Assembly (NCBI GenBank): GCA_963969345.1
Contig: OZ017767.1
Location: forward strand, 10,112,471 to 10,176,470
DNA length: 64,000 bases
Source of the DNA: Turbatrix aceti
Lineage: Eukaryota > Nematoda > Chromadorea > Rhabditida > Panagrolaimidae
Direction: 5' to 3'
The notes under the pieces are model-generated. The model made no database searches and was not told where the DNA came from. It worked only from the letters and a program-made list of their open reading frames with translations. Shown piece after piece: positions 31,222 through 44,209 of the stretch. The stretch's first letter is position 1; every line of letters starts with the position of its first letter. A program made the translations under genes and the position numbers.

Positions 31222-33526
31222 ATGGACATAATAACCTCCACCCTAGCACCCCTGCTGGCGCTCGATGTCTTCCAAAACCAGTATCTCTGGGCTATCATCG
31301 TCGGCTTCGTGCTAGCTTTCCTCCTCGGAGCCGGCATGGGTTCCAACGACGTCTCTAACGCTTTTGGCACTTCTGTCGGCTCACGGGTTCTGACAATCAG
31401 GCAAGCGTACTGCTTTGCTACGGTTGTCGAGACAGCAGGCGCCATTCTGCTTGGGTACAACGTAGCCGACACCATGCGCAAGGGCGTCATAGACGTTGGG
31501 CTCTTTGATAACGAACCCCAACTGCTCATGCTCGGTCAACTTGCCATCCTGGGAGGCGGTGCGGCTTGGCTGTTTATCGCGACCTTTTCACACCTTCCGG
31601 TATCGACAACCCACAGCATTGTCGGTGCTACGCTGGGCTTTTCGATTGTTTCAAGGGGACTTGAAGGCATTGAATGGGCCAAGGTTTTGCAAATTGGTGA
31701 GTTTGAAGAAAAATTTTGGTGCCAAAAATTTGTAAAAATACGGTTGCGCATTTTTTTCATTTTCAAAATTCTTCGGGGCGAGTTTTTGTATTTCAAGGTG
31801 AAAACTATTTCCTTTAAAAAATTTATTTCAGAATGTTTTCGAATGTTTATTTAAAAAAAAAAAATAAATAGTTGATATCATTTTTTAGAACGAAAAAAAA
31901 ATTTAAAAAGCATATTACGCTTAAAAAAATGAATTTTCGATGTCTTTGATAAAAAGATAAAAAAATTTAAGAAGAAGATTTTTTTAAATTTCGTTGTGCA
32001 CAAAATTAAAAAAATTGCCGTAGAAATTTTTGTACAGCAATGCGCATTCATTCACACTTTAATTTTTTATTTTTAGAGATTTCGATTAAAATTTTGACGT
32101 TTTTTGGCAAAACCCAGTTTTTCACAATTTGGAAATAAAAATTGCATTTGAGTATTTTTTTTTATTTTGCTATCAATTTTTTTAGTTGCATCCTGGGTAG
32201 TATCCCCCGTGTTATCCGGTATCATCTCGGCAATCTGTTACCTGATCGTCGATTTTGCTGTCCTTCGCCGCCACAATCCCCTCGAATGTGGCTTCCGGCT
32301 GCTGCCAGTCTGCTTTTTCCTCGTCTTCGCCTTCAACAGCGTCGCCGTTCTTTTTGACGGTAGCAAAGTGCTTGGCTTTTCTGGTTTTTCGATCGGTGCA
32401 ACCGCTGGCATCAGTCTTCTCGTCGGTCTCGTTGCCGCCCTCGCTTCCCAGTTCATCCTGATTCCTTTTCTCCGTCGATGGATTGAAAAGTTCGATTCGG
32501 TGAATCCGGCTGAACGAGACGAGCCTCTAGCAATTATTTCTTCTTCGGCATTGCCATCCAAGCCTCCCGTTAATGATTTTGTTGATACGGCAGCAGATGG
32601 TGCTATCGATGTGAAATTTAATCCCAGAAAGCAGGAATTTGAATCTTCGATCAAGGGCTTTTTGAGCTGGCTTATTCCTCGGAAAGATCGTGTCGAAGAT
32701 GCCAAAACGATCAAAATGTTTTCGTCTTTGCAGGTGTTTACCGCTTGCTTTGCCGGATTTGCGCATGGAGCCAATGATGTCAGGTTGGTCATTTTTTTGT
32801 TCTACCACCTGGACCAATAACAATTTTTGTAAAGTTTTTTATTTTTTATTCAAAAAATTACCAGAAACTGCACTGCATAATAAAATAAATAACATAAAAT
32901 AAATAATTATATTGAATTAAATTGAATTAAATTTTAACAATTTTAAATTTAAAAAAATTGTGCTTTTATTAAATTTTGTACGGAAATTGTTTGGTAAATT
33001 TTTTTTGTTAAAAATTTATTTTTGAAACAACATTTTTTTAAATCACAATAAAAAATCTATTTTTTTAAATTTTTCCCATGTAAGCATAATTTTTTTCAGC
33101 AACGCAATCGCTCCGCTCACAGCCCTTATGTCCATCTACGCAGACATGAACGTCTACCAAACCTCTGCGACACCCCTTTATCTTCTCTTCTTCGGCACAG
33201 CTTCGGTCTGCATTGGACTCTGGGCTCTCGGGCACAATGTCATCAAGACCATCGGTGATCGCGTCACCGAAGTCAACCCCGCATCAGGCTTTGTCATCGA
33301 GTTCGGCGCTGCGACGACGGCCATGGTTGCCTCCAAGCTGGGTCTGCCCATCAGCACGACCCACGCCCTTGTCGGATCGGTCATCGGCGTGGGCTGCGTC
33401 AAGTCGGGTGAAGGCGTGGATTGGAGTGTCTTCAGGAGTATTGCCATGTCTTGGTTTGTCACTCTGCCGGTTTCGGGCTGCATATCCGCTGGTATTACGC
33501 TTCTACTGCGTTTCTTTGCATTGTAA
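31222..33526 (+). CDS. Sodium-dependent phosphate transporter, PiT family (copy 1)
   Basis: Exons 31222-31696, 32186-32783 and 33100-33526 encode 499 residues. The ATG at 31222 follows an acceptor-like TTTTCAG, so a 5' UTR exon or trans-splice site may precede it. The two inverted halves of PiT proteins (PF01384) are clear: GSNDVSNAFGTSVGS at 40-54 and GANDVSNAIAPL near 355-365, with PVSTTHSIVGATLGF and PISTTHALVGS repeating between halves. A hydrophilic loop of about 90 residues joins them. PiT transporters import phosphate with sodium across the plasma membrane. The first signature has Ser for the usual Ala (SNDVSNAF for ANDVANAF), a mild change. Tandem paralogue at 35431. Confidence 0.92.
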
Positions 33527-35430
33527 ATTCACGGTTATATGAAAATTTTTGATTTGTCAACATTATTTTCGACATTGTATTTTTTGAGGTGAACAATGAA
33601 ATCGATACTGTATTATAGGGAAATACAAGGGATGCGAAACGACAGGATCCTCACAAAAATTTAAAATTCACAAAAAAAATAAACTCGCGCCAAAAAAAAT
33701 AAAAATAAAATTTTTTTTGCAAAACTTTCATTTTTTTACACCGCAAGAAAAATTTTCTAATTTGATCAATTCAAAACCCTTCCTAAGTCAGCTGACGGCT
33801 ACAAAAAAATCTACGGATCTCTTGACTGACCACCAACCGACAGGCTGTTGTTTGCGCGCAGTTATAAAGTTGTAGTGTGTACTTATATAATTTCTGCGTG
33901 ATTTTGAAGAACAATAGTTAGCCTAACGAAGCTGAGAAGCTTAGACCGGAGAAAAAAGATTACGTGCAGTCTGACCAACGTGTGGTACACAATGGACCGG
34001 TCAGATTATTGTTTTAGTAATAAATGACGGGAAAGCGATATGCATATTGTTCTTGAGGCAAATAATATCAGGTGAAACTCGATAATGACGTCAGATGATG
34101 AATTTTGTCAACACATTATAAAAAACTGTAAAATATTTACAAAATTGTCATAAAATTATGTATTTTTTAAACGATTTTCAGCTGTTACAATTCTTCGTCA
34201 TATTTTCTCTGTCTATTGAAGTCTAAAAATAACACCCATCATGAGTCATAATTTTGTCCCGACGCTGATGACGTGGCTTGGTTGATGAAAAAACTGTTGT
34301 TATTGTTATTTTGGTCACTTGATTGAACGGAGATTTTTGAGCACGAGCACTGACTTGAAAAGAAAGCGCTTTACGATTTTCACATGATGAAAATATTTTT
34401 TGAATTGGAAAAAAATCAACAATTTAAGTACACGAAGCGAGGGACGAAAAAAATTCTAAATGCTGAATTTTGATCGTAAAAATATTTCCAAAACAGGAAA
34501 TTTCAAGACAAACAAAGTTTTTTGAATTTCAAAATTATAATTTAATTTATGATCAATTATTTTTTTGCTTTTTGCTTTTTGGAAAAAAAATCGGAAAAAA
34601 TATAATCACCGGTCACACTATACGTTTTTTTCTGCTAAAAAACTGTTTTTTTTTGCAGTTTTCGTCAAAACGTGATCGCGATAAACAACCAAACGCATTG
34701 ATAAAGCTCTAAAATCTGTTTGTTTTTGTCGTTTGCTTTTTCACTTCCATTTTTCTATTTTTCATAGAAACAAGCATAGAAACTGTGTAATTTTTTTAAG
34801 CTATAAAAAATCAATGTGAAAAAAGGTTTTACATTTTTATATTTAGAAACAACAACAATGACGTTTTTTTTTTGAAAAAAGCAATAAAAAATCAGCGTGC
34901 GCCATTTTTTCAGTGATTCACATACCGTTTCTTTTCACTGCGTGTGCCTAGCACACTTTCTTTGTTTTTTCTAAGAAAAAGAATTTTTTGGAATGTTATT
35001 AGAATCGTAATTACTAAAGTACACATTTTTGTTATCGTTGAAAAAAAAATAGAGAAACATTCGAGGCAGTTATGTATTTGCTTTGTATCACGGGGAAAAT
35101 GCATGACGAAGAAAAAAAAACATCTGTGATCACTGAAGTGACCAGGAAGCGTCCAGAAAGCGTTCCATTGTTTTTTCTGCTTGTTTGTCGTTTTTGTGTC
35201 AGTCTAGACGACTGCGACCACGTCCGAGTCCAAGACCAACCAAGGCGGTGCGGAGCTGTGCACCTACACCTAGTACATAGGTCCACCTCCTCCTCCTCAC
35301 GACCACTGCTGTCCGCCACCTTGCTGCTCTTTCCCAAAAGCAGCGACGAGCTAGCTTGTCAGATCATTTCCATTTCATTTTATTTTACTATTTTACTCGA
35401 CTCGCGCCAGTTTTTTTGTTCATTTTGTTC
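33527..35430. other. 1.9-kb spacer between the two phosphate transporter genes
   Basis: AT-rich and non-coding as far as I can see. Just before the second gene, 35200-35345 is GC-richer and probably belongs to its promoter or 5' UTR. Confidence 0.5.
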
Positions 35431-37745
35431 ATGGACGACTTTCAATATGAAGTGCTTTGGGCACTCATTACCGGAGCGATCCTTGCCTTTTGCCTCGGCT
35501 TCGGCATGGGTGCCAACGATGTCGCCAATGCCTTTGGCACATCTGTCGGAAGCCGGGTGCTCTCGCTCAAATACGCATACATCCTGGCTGCTATCTTTGA
35601 AACACTGGGTGCGATTTTGGTTGGCTATAACGTGACGGATACGATGCGGAAAATGGTCGTTGACATTGACATATACGCCTCCGCACCACGGATCCTCATC
35701 GGAGGCGAAGTGGCTTTGCTAGCGGGAGGAAGTGCGTGGCTGTTTATTGCCACCTTTGCCAGGCTGCCGGTCTCGACGACGCACAGCATCGTCGGCGCGA
35801 CTCTCGGCTTTTCGATTGTGTGCAAGGGTTTGAATGGCATTCATTGGATGACTGTTCTCAGAATTGGTCGGTGGTTTTTTTGGGAATTGACTTTTGCGTG
35901 GGATTGAAATTTATTCCCATAAAATAAATTTGCATGATAAAAATTATTGTAAATTGTTGCAAATTTTTCTTATCAAATAACTAAATTTAAAAAATAATAC
36001 ATTATTAAAATTTTTTTTAATATTTTTAAACATTTTAAAAACGCTGTTGTTAAAAAAAATTTTGAATTTCAAAAAAAAAATTTCGATGAAAAGTAGATTT
36101 TTTGTTGAAAAAAGTTTTTTTTGTATTTTCGGAATTTTTTTTTCGTTTCGGTAAAGATGTTATTCTCATAATAATTTTTCTAATTTTCTAGTCTGTTCAT
36201 GGGTGCTATCTCCCCTCCTGTCCGGCCTGATATCCTCGATTCTATACATCATCGTGGATCACACAGTTTTGCGTCGAAGCAATCCGATGAAATGCGGTCT
36301 GCGCGCGCTTCCGTTTTTTTACTTCGTTTGTCTTTGGTTCAATTCTTTCACCGTCTGCTACCAGGGCTCAAAACGTGAGTTTACCTGAAAAAAAACCTAA
36401 ATTTACCATTAAACAAAAAAATTTAATTTTTGAAAAATTTGTTTTTTTTCCAGTCCTCCGCCTAAACAGCATCCCGCTCTGGCTGGCCTTCGTCATCAGC
36501 GTCGCCATTGGGCTCACTGCTGCGATCGCCGTTGTTGCACTTCGGAAAGTTATTGTTAATTGGATTAGCGCACCAACAGCGACAGAAACATCTTCGCCTT
36601 CGCCTTCGGCTCCGGCTCCAGAAGATCAGGAAGCCAGTCAGCCATCCGATGTAAAAGAAAAAACAGATTCCACTCTGTCGTCCCTCGATTTGAGCTCTCC
36701 GCTTCCGTCTTTGCAATCTTCAGGCCAAACTGCTGTCGTGGCTTCTGTGGAACACATTCCAAAAATAGAAGAATCAAAGCAAAAATTTTCAATGTCTCCG
36801 TTGAAATTTTTGAAATGGCTGTTGCCGGTGAAGCATCGAGAAGAAGATCCACAAACGTTAAAGTTGTTTAGTGTCATACAGGTTTTTACGGCTTGCTTTG
36901 CCGGATTTGCGCATGGCGCGAACGATGTTGCGTGAGTTTTTTTTGCAGAATAATTTTTTGAAATTCAAAAAATATTGATTAAATTTAGAATTTTGTTAAA
37001 AAATTTTCGAAAAAAACTCAATTTTTTACTTATTTGGAAAACAATTTCGAATCGCAAATAAAGGAATGACATTTTTTAATTTAAAAAAATAATTTTTTTT
37101 TCATAAAAAAAACAAAATTTATTAAAATAAAAATTTAAAAAAAAAGTAAAAAATATTTCATTGAAGTTAAAAAAATTTAATAATAATAATAAAATTTTAA
37201 ACAAATTCTTGCCAAAAAATGAAAAAAAATTTTAGATTTTATTTTTTAAAATTTTTTTTATTTTTTTTTATTAGAAAATTTGTAATTTAATCATTTTTTA
37301 GTTTTTGATTATTTTTAGGAACGCAATCGCCCCTCTAGCCGCAATCCTATCAATCTACCAAACGGGTTCAGTTCTTCAAAAAGAAGAAACGCCCATCTAC
37401 GTCCTCCTGTACGGCGTGCTAGCCATAATCCTAGGCCTTTGCATTCTCGGTCACCGAGTCATCCGCACCGTCGGTCAGGACATGGCGGAAGTCCACCCAG
37501 CTTCGGGATTCTGCATTGAATTCGGCGCCGCTGTCACCGCGCTCGTGGCTTCCAAATGTGGTCTCCCGATCAGCACAACCCACTGCCTGGTGGGATCTGT
37601 TGTCGCCGTTGGCTCGGTGAAAGCGGGCGAGGGCATAGACTGGGGCCTCTTTCGCAACGTGGCCCTTTCATGGGTAATCACCCTTCCTGCCTCGGGTCTT
37701 ATCGCCGCCGGTGCTATGGCTGTTATCAAGATTTTTGTCCATTAA
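35431..37745 (+). CDS. Sodium-dependent phosphate transporter, PiT family (copy 2)
   Basis: Exons 35431-35866, 36192-36374, 36454-36931 and 37319-37745 give 507 residues. Signatures are canonical: GANDVANAFGTSVGS at 27-41 and HGANDVANAIAPL in the second half, plus PVSTTHSIVGATLGF and PISTTHCLVGS. The first, third and last exon borders match copy 1 in place and phase; an extra 79-bp intron splits the middle exon. The first donor reads GTCGGT, which is weak. The central loop is Ser/Pro/Glu-rich and much diverged from copy 1. Same-strand tandem order indicates a local duplication, and the loops may give different regulation. Confidence 0.92.
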
Positions 37746-37949
37746 TTGATCACTAATTTCAATGTCGTGATGCTTTAATTTTTTGTGTAAAATTGTTGAG
37801 TATTTTTATAATTTTAATAAACAAAGATGAACGTTGAAAAAAGATTGCTACATGTTGCTTCCAAACAAACATTTTAATCGAGTTTTATTTTGAGTTTTAA
37901 AAAACTCGAAATCTCATAAAATATTATTCATTTGGTCACGGTGGTAGCA

Positions 37950-39418
37950 TTAACTGGCGAATTTTGTTACATAGCCCATCATGCTTTTGCGCACTTTAGC
38001 GTTGAATATCAGAATCATGACAGCGTGCATCGAGCTTCGACCTATTCGGATTACAAGCAGAAGGATACTGGCAGCATCCAGTAACAAACCGTAGTCATTG
38101 TCCATAGCTATCGTAGGAAAATTACTAAAGTTTATAGAAGCTGAATTTACGTCGACCCTAAGAATAGTTGCTAAAAATTTTTTTGTTTAGTTTTAATTGT
38201 AAACAAAAATTACCGTAAAGATATTGATTAAACTGTACAGCTCCATTTTCAAAAACAAGTGCAAAAAATATAACTACGCATTGATAGAGAATATTTATAT
38301 CTCGAAGACGGGTCGTCGATTCTGTATCAGGTGTTGGTTCATTTGAACATTTGATGCGGTTTTGTATCTTTGTCCAATTAATTTTAACAAATATGACAAA
38401 ATAGAATAGTGATTCTGCGGTTATTAATCCAATGTGAAAACAATACATAAACTGAAATTTATTAACTACTCAAAATAATCAAAATTTATTTTATTAGAAT
38501 GATATACCAAATTAGACATTTTGCAGACAATATAAGTGTTATACTCCAAATCCCTTATATTGTCCATAAAGTAGGCAAAGTAAACGACGCCAATGCTACA
38601 CTTTTTTACGGTGTAGAAATTTACACCCCAAACAATAGACGCTGTCCAGATTACAATATTAAAAATTATCAATCCGGTGGATGAGAACACTGTTTTATTA
38701 AGATTACCGCTAAAGAATGTTAGAAACCTGTTGAACGACAACAAAAAAGAAGACACAATGTTAATTTCGTAGAAAGCCGTGAGAAATATTGTTTGGATCA
38801 TAAGCAAATAGCGCGGACTGTAAAAGTTTAATTTTAATTTGGGTATTTAACGGCATTTACCAAACATACGTTGAAAAACGTTGGTCAAAATTAGATTGCA
38901 ATTCATTGTTGTGACCGTATACAAGTACGGTGTAAATAAAGCACTGTAAGGCCATTTGATAGAAAATGTTACAGATCATCATAGAAATCATAATTACCGC
39001 AAATGGCGATTTAAAAAGCTTTGAAAATGTTTTGCATTGCTGAAAAATATTTAATTTTTTTGATTCATATGTATTTTGAAACCTTTTGAAAACCATTGAT
39101 GACTAAAATAGAAAGAATCTCGCAACCAAGCAACAACAGAAAAAAAATTGCGCACATGATGATCCGAACGGTGAAAGGAATATGGGACTGGTTGAGAGCT
39201 TTCACCTGATATCCCATCGGATAACAATTAGAATCATTCAAGAGAAAGTGGCAGTCATAGAGTGTTAGTGTATTGTTGACTTTAAAACTGAAGGTACTTT
39301 CGTAATAATTTTCATAATCATTAGGATTATAATTAGTAGAAAGATTAGATTGGATGGCCCTCGCATCAAAGAGATCATCCGTATCTGCACATTGTAGCCA
39401 TACATTACAATTGGCCAT
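37950..39418 (-). CDS. Serpentine 7TM receptor A (five exons)
   Basis: Exons 39418-39083, 39039-38870, 38817-38508, 38451-38214 and 38170-37950 join in phase to 424 residues. The N-terminus has conserved cysteines (CNVWLQCADTDD) and the CHFLLNDSNCYPMGY block shared with receptors B and C. Seven hydrophobic segments follow, including one ending in FNRFLTFF after the third helix, where DRY would be, and a last one ending IGRSSMHAVMILIFN. All intron positions and phases match B and C. It is probably a chemoreceptor of nematode serpentine type; a link to Srx-like families is a guess from the NRF motif. The donors GTTTCA and GTATAT are weak but conserved in position. Confidence 0.75.
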
Positions 39419-40695
39419 GTTGCTGGCACGCGGTCTGATCGGTAGAGTGCCGTTTTACACAGTCGTTGAAAAAAATTAATTACACTTCATATGCTTTACT
39501 GGAAATGAACTAATGAATACGTGCTAGGCTACAGAATCATGTAGGGTAGAAAACAGTTACCGTGGGAACCTTCCCATTAGTGCATTCTAGCTTAATATTA
39601 TATTTTTGCATGCTGACGTTAGAAATGTTTACCGCGTACAAGCTACAAACCAAGAACACAATTTAGTTCTGCAATCAAAAAAAATGACTCAAAGACTTGC
39701 GCCCGCACACACAAATGCTGACATGGCAGCTTATTATCATTCGACCTGGTATTTGATAAAAAAAAATCGGTAAAAAATTTTATCTAAATATGAAGTGTCG
39801 CATCTAGAAAGATTTATTTACTTTGATTTTTGTTTGTTTTATTTTTTCCAAAAATTTAGAAACTTTAAAAATTGTTCTTCACTACCGGTAAGGTTGTTAT
39901 ATGCAATTTACAGACAACCTTCATCTGATAAGATTACAGAGATACCAAAGATACTCACTTCCTCACAAAGAAAATGGGATCGATTTGTATAAAGGTCAGG
40001 AGGTTGCATTACGCTGCACTTTTCGTACATGATGTTTAGTGAACGGACACATGCTACGTATTGATGAATAACAGAGATGCCCAGTATAAAGTGCGTACAG
40101 ACAAGAAGTTCGATGCGATGCGTGTAAATCGGCATGTTCGTAGTCATTTACTAATTTGCTATTGTATATTTGTAATTTAGTTTTTTGCTTTTTGCTTTTT
40201 TGTGCACAGCGACCGTGCAACTTTATTTCCTTGTTTACAATAGATTTATTGTGTTGCGTGCTTTGACGTAAAAAAACTAGAAAAAAGTTTTTTGTCTTAT
40301 TAATTTTTTCAGAATAAAACATCAGGAAGTTTTTAGATAATTAATTTGTATGCAGTCAATAAACGTTGCGTTTATTGAAGCGGCACCCTCTTCGAGTTCC
40401 GAATACACTGAAGTAACCGGAAACAAAAATGATAATTTTAACGTTGGTTATTCTTATAAGAAACGCATACATTTTACTTTGTATCGAAATTTTAATTAAA
40501 TTTTACACCTTCAACACAATTTCTGACACTGTCTCAAAAATTGAACAAAACTTTTTTTTGTAATTTTTGTCGTACAACTTTTATTTATTTTATTTATTTA
40601 TTTATTTATTTTTTTTGTTGTTTGCGTAATATTTTTTTATTATTTTGAACTTGAATGTTAATAAAAAATTGCAGGATAAATTTACCATTCCTACC
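39419..40695. other. Intergenic region between receptor A and the nuclear receptor gene
   Basis: Divergent promoters are expected here. A minus-strand frame at 40147-39950 (MTTNMPIYTHRIELL...) has higher GC than its flanks and ends near a good donor (GAA/GTGAGT). It might be a first exon, but I found no partner exon. AATAAACGTTGCGTTTATT near 40358-40376 is a perfect short palindrome. TTTATTTA repeats occur near 40580-40610. Confidence 0.4.
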
Positions 40696-41980
40696 ATGAC
40701 AGAATTTATAACTCCAAAAGTATGTTCGATCTGTGGCGCTTGTGCCAGTTGTTGCCACTACGACGTGCCTTCGTGCAATGGATGCAAGACTTTTTTCCGA
40801 CGATCTGTGCTGCAACTCAAAAGTTACAAATGCAAGCAGTACGGCGTTTGCGACGTAAAACATGGCGCGCGGTGTCGTTCGTGCCGATTTACACGGTGTA
40901 TTGCCGTTGGCATGAATCCAGCCGCTATCAAGTTGCCCGATGATGTGCATCCGGACGACATCACAGTGTTTATCAGCCGACACAAGCGCAGTCTGCAGAC
41001 GATGTCATCGGATTCCAATGATTCGGCACTCAGTCCTATTTATTCAAAATTTGTTCCAGTTTTCAAACAAACTTACAATTCTAGAGATATTGATTTTCTC
41101 TGCTTTTTGGAGCTTAAAGTTCAGAGGCTCAGAGAATCCGAATTCAATCCTTTTCATTTATTTCAAATGAACGTGGCTGATATAATCAAACTCAAACCAA
41201 TGCTAGGAGACGCGAATAAGTATCAAAAGCTTGTTCAAACACCCGTTGAATGCGATTCACTTCTACAAGGAGCTTCAAAAACTTTTGACAACAAGCATCT
41301 TAACTTTAAAGATTGGCTCAGTATTGATTTGATTATCAACATCGAAATTTTCAAAATATTTTCATTTTTTGAAAAGCTTGAAGAGAATGAAAAGGTTAAT
41401 TTAATATTATATAAAAAAGGTGTCCTTACTATACAAAAAAAAATTTCAGGTATCGCTTCTGCATCGATCAGTTTTGATAAATATGACCTTCATGCAAAGT
41501 TACTACAGTTATGCGCAAAATGAATCAACGCTTACCATGCCGGACGGTTTTATGCCTATGAAAAAGCTACAAAATCCGATAAATCATGAAACTGAGATCT
41601 TTGTCCGAGCACTTGGGCCTCTGCAGCGAAATTCAATCACCAAAGAAGAATACGTTTTGCTCAAGGCTATCATCATGTGTGATTCATCAAATTCAAAACT
41701 CAAAAGCAAATCTAGAAAACTACTGCAAAAAGAACAAAATCGGTACGTGACAGCGCTGCTTGGTCACCTGCAGGCAAAGCTTGGTGAAGCTCCCGGTGCC
41801 GTTCGATTTGGCCACATTATGGGCATTTACGAAGCCATGACGCATTTTGCCGAACGTCATCGCAATCTACATACGTATATTCAGATTGCTAATTGTGAAC
41901 GTTTTACAAGCTTGAAGGATAGGTTATGTTCACCGTTTAATCGTAAACTTAAGGAAGAAATTTTTGAATTTCGAAACTGA
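40696..41980 (+). CDS. Nuclear hormone receptor (nematode NHR type)
   Basis: Exons 40696-41394 and 41450-41980 encode 409 residues. The DNA-binding domain occupies about residues 8-80. It has two C4 fingers (CSIC...CCHY...CNGC, then CDVK..CRSCRFTRC), the P-box CNGCKTFFRR, and the second-finger end RFTRCIAVGMNP. The ligand-binding domain spans roughly 140-400; DWLSIDLIINIEIFKIFSFF then VSLLHRSVLINMTFM match helix 3-5 of nematode receptors. The first finger contains extra cysteines (CGACASCC). The protein would bind hormone-response DNA as a transcription factor; the ligand is unknown. The 55-bp intron lies inside the LBD. Confidence 0.9.
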
Positions 41981-42133
41981 ATTTTGTTTTCTGAATTTAT
42001 TAATTATGTTTATTTATTTGTTTTTATTTTATCTTGACCACTTTAAAATTTTGAACTGCAAAAAATTTATTCTTTTGGAATTTTCGACGGAGCTGTAAAT
42101 TGCAAACCAACTGCAAACACGATTCTATTATAA

Positions 42134-43894
42134 TCACAGGACTCGAACTACGGATATAGGATTAACTGTCGAAACTTTGATAAAAGTGGGTAGCTTGGGT
42201 ACGAAGCCACTCATTATTTTGCGCACCTCAGTGTTAAAAATCAACATCATGATAGCGTGCATAAAACTTCGACCGATGCGTATGATAAGTAGAATAATAC
42301 TGGCAACATCCAGCAACAAGCCGTAGTTGTGGGCGATAGATACCGTAGGAAAGTTGCCGAATTCAATTAAATCATCAGAAACCACGTTTGCTGAAAATAT
42401 ATGTTTTATCTTTTTAATCGAAGAAACGTTCATACATATAACATTTTCATAATTAAAAAGAAATAATTACTAAATTTGATTTCATCAAAAAATATTCTAA
42501 AGGGAGTGTATCAAAAAAACTGCTGTGTGGTCTTTTTTTTTAATCTGTGATTTCTTTGTGACAAAAATATAAAATTATTGCATTTTTACATAGATAAAAA
42601 TAATCGACGTTAGAAATCGTCTAACCGAATAAATAATTTAAAAAAACTGTCGCTCCATTTTCGAAAAGAAGTGCAAAAAATATGATAATACATTGATAGA
42701 GAATATTGATATCTTTCCGACGACTAGTTGACTCCATTTTTGGTATAGAATCGGTTGTACGTTTGAAAAAACACTTGATCTTTTCCCCGTTCAATTTAAC
42801 AAATATTGCAATGTAAAATAGTGATTCTACGGAAATAAGCACTATGTGAAAATAATATATAACCTGCAAATGGTTTTTTAAGATTTCAAAAACATTCAAG
42901 TGCTAGTTTACCAGATTTGACGTTTTACATTTCATAACATCCCTGTATTCTAAGTTCCTTGATTTATCCATAAAATACGCAAAATAATGGACAGTTATGT
43001 CGCATGTCATGACGCTGTAAAAAATGACACCCCATGCAACACCTGTGATCCAGATCGTGATATTAAAAATTATCAATCCTGTTGACGAGAAAATCGTTCT
43101 GTTCAAATGACCGTTAAAAAATATGAGAAGTCGATTAAATGCCATTACGAAAGATAACATGATGTTGATTTCGTAGGATGCAGTTAAAACTATGATTTCA
43201 ACCATAAAAATATAAATAATCCTGGAAAAAAAATGTAATTCAGATTCAATCATGTTTTATACTTTTAGTCCGACTCAAACTTTTTCCGTGTTTTTTTTAC
43301 GTATATTTATACTGATTGAGTTGACTTACTCGGGATATAAAAGTTCAGTGTTAAATAAGATTTCGTTATTGTGACCGTATACGAGAGCGGTGTATAAAAA
43401 ACCCTGTAGTGCCATCTGGTAAAAAACGTTGCAGATCATAAGAGAAATCATAATAACTGCAAAGGGTGACTCAAACAGATTTGAGATAGTTTTGCACTGC
43501 TGAAAACGTTCAATTATTTATAACAAATATTTATTTTAATTGTTTTACTAATGCAAACCTTTCGAAAAGCGTTAACGACTAAAATGGACAAAATCTGACC
43601 ACCGAGCAACAACAGGAAAAAGGTCGAACACATGATTATTCGAACAGCCAACGAAATATGGGACAAACCAAGAACATGGGACTGATATCCCATGGGATAA
43701 CAATTTGAATCATTTAGAAGAAAATAGCAGTCATGAAAAGTCAGCGTATCGTTGACATCTACGGTAAAAGCGCTTTCATAGTAAGCTTCAAAGTTAAATG
43801 AAACTTTGGATTCTTCAATATGTGGATGATTAGCTCTTGCATCGATGAGATCTTCTGTATCTGCACAGTGTAGCCATACGCGACATGAAGCCAT
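42134..43894 (-). CDS. Serpentine 7TM receptor B (five exons)
   Basis: Exons 43894-43559, 43499-43330, 43221-42912, 42863-42626 and 42390-42134 join to 436 residues. Exons 1 to 4 have the same lengths as in receptor A (336, 170, 310, 238). Shared landmarks are CRVWLHCADTEDLIDARAN, CYFLLNDSNCYPMGY, QCKTISNLFESPFAVIMIS, AFNRLLIFFNG, RRKDINILYQC and the C-terminal IIRIGRSFMHAI. It is closest to receptor C (for example LSHIS and GFLYT). The predicted plasma-membrane receptor probably couples to G proteins. Ligand unknown. Confidence 0.78.
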
Positions 43895-44209
43895 TCTGTC
43901 GTTATGAGCACTGATAAAATGAGCGCGGATATATGTATAAATAAATATAGCACATACAGGTGCTTATTTTTTTATAATCGATAAAATATATTTATAAATA
44001 TTGATAAAAAATAATAATCAAAAGTACCAGGTACCGGCTACATACTTTAGTTGATGACTAACAGGTGTTTTTCCCGGCGCTAGCACATTGCTTCAAGTTG
44101 GGTGGGATTATTATAGAATCTCCGTGTCGAAAATCAATTTAGCTTTTTTTTCAAATTTTCCGCACATACAGTATTTTATACAATTGTAATGGTTATCAAT
44201 AATCGTTCT
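43895..44209. other. Spacer between receptors B and C
   Basis: A 315-bp AT-rich gap with no feature recognised beyond the presumed promoter of receptor B. GGTACCAGGTACC-like text near 44027-44038 is a short repeat. Confidence 0.4.

Noticed and set aside
39950..40147. Possible first exon on the minus strand (MTTNMPIYTHR...) with a GTGAGT donor
   Set aside because: No downstream exon continues the frame: the nearest acceptor, near 39750, gives an immediate stop.
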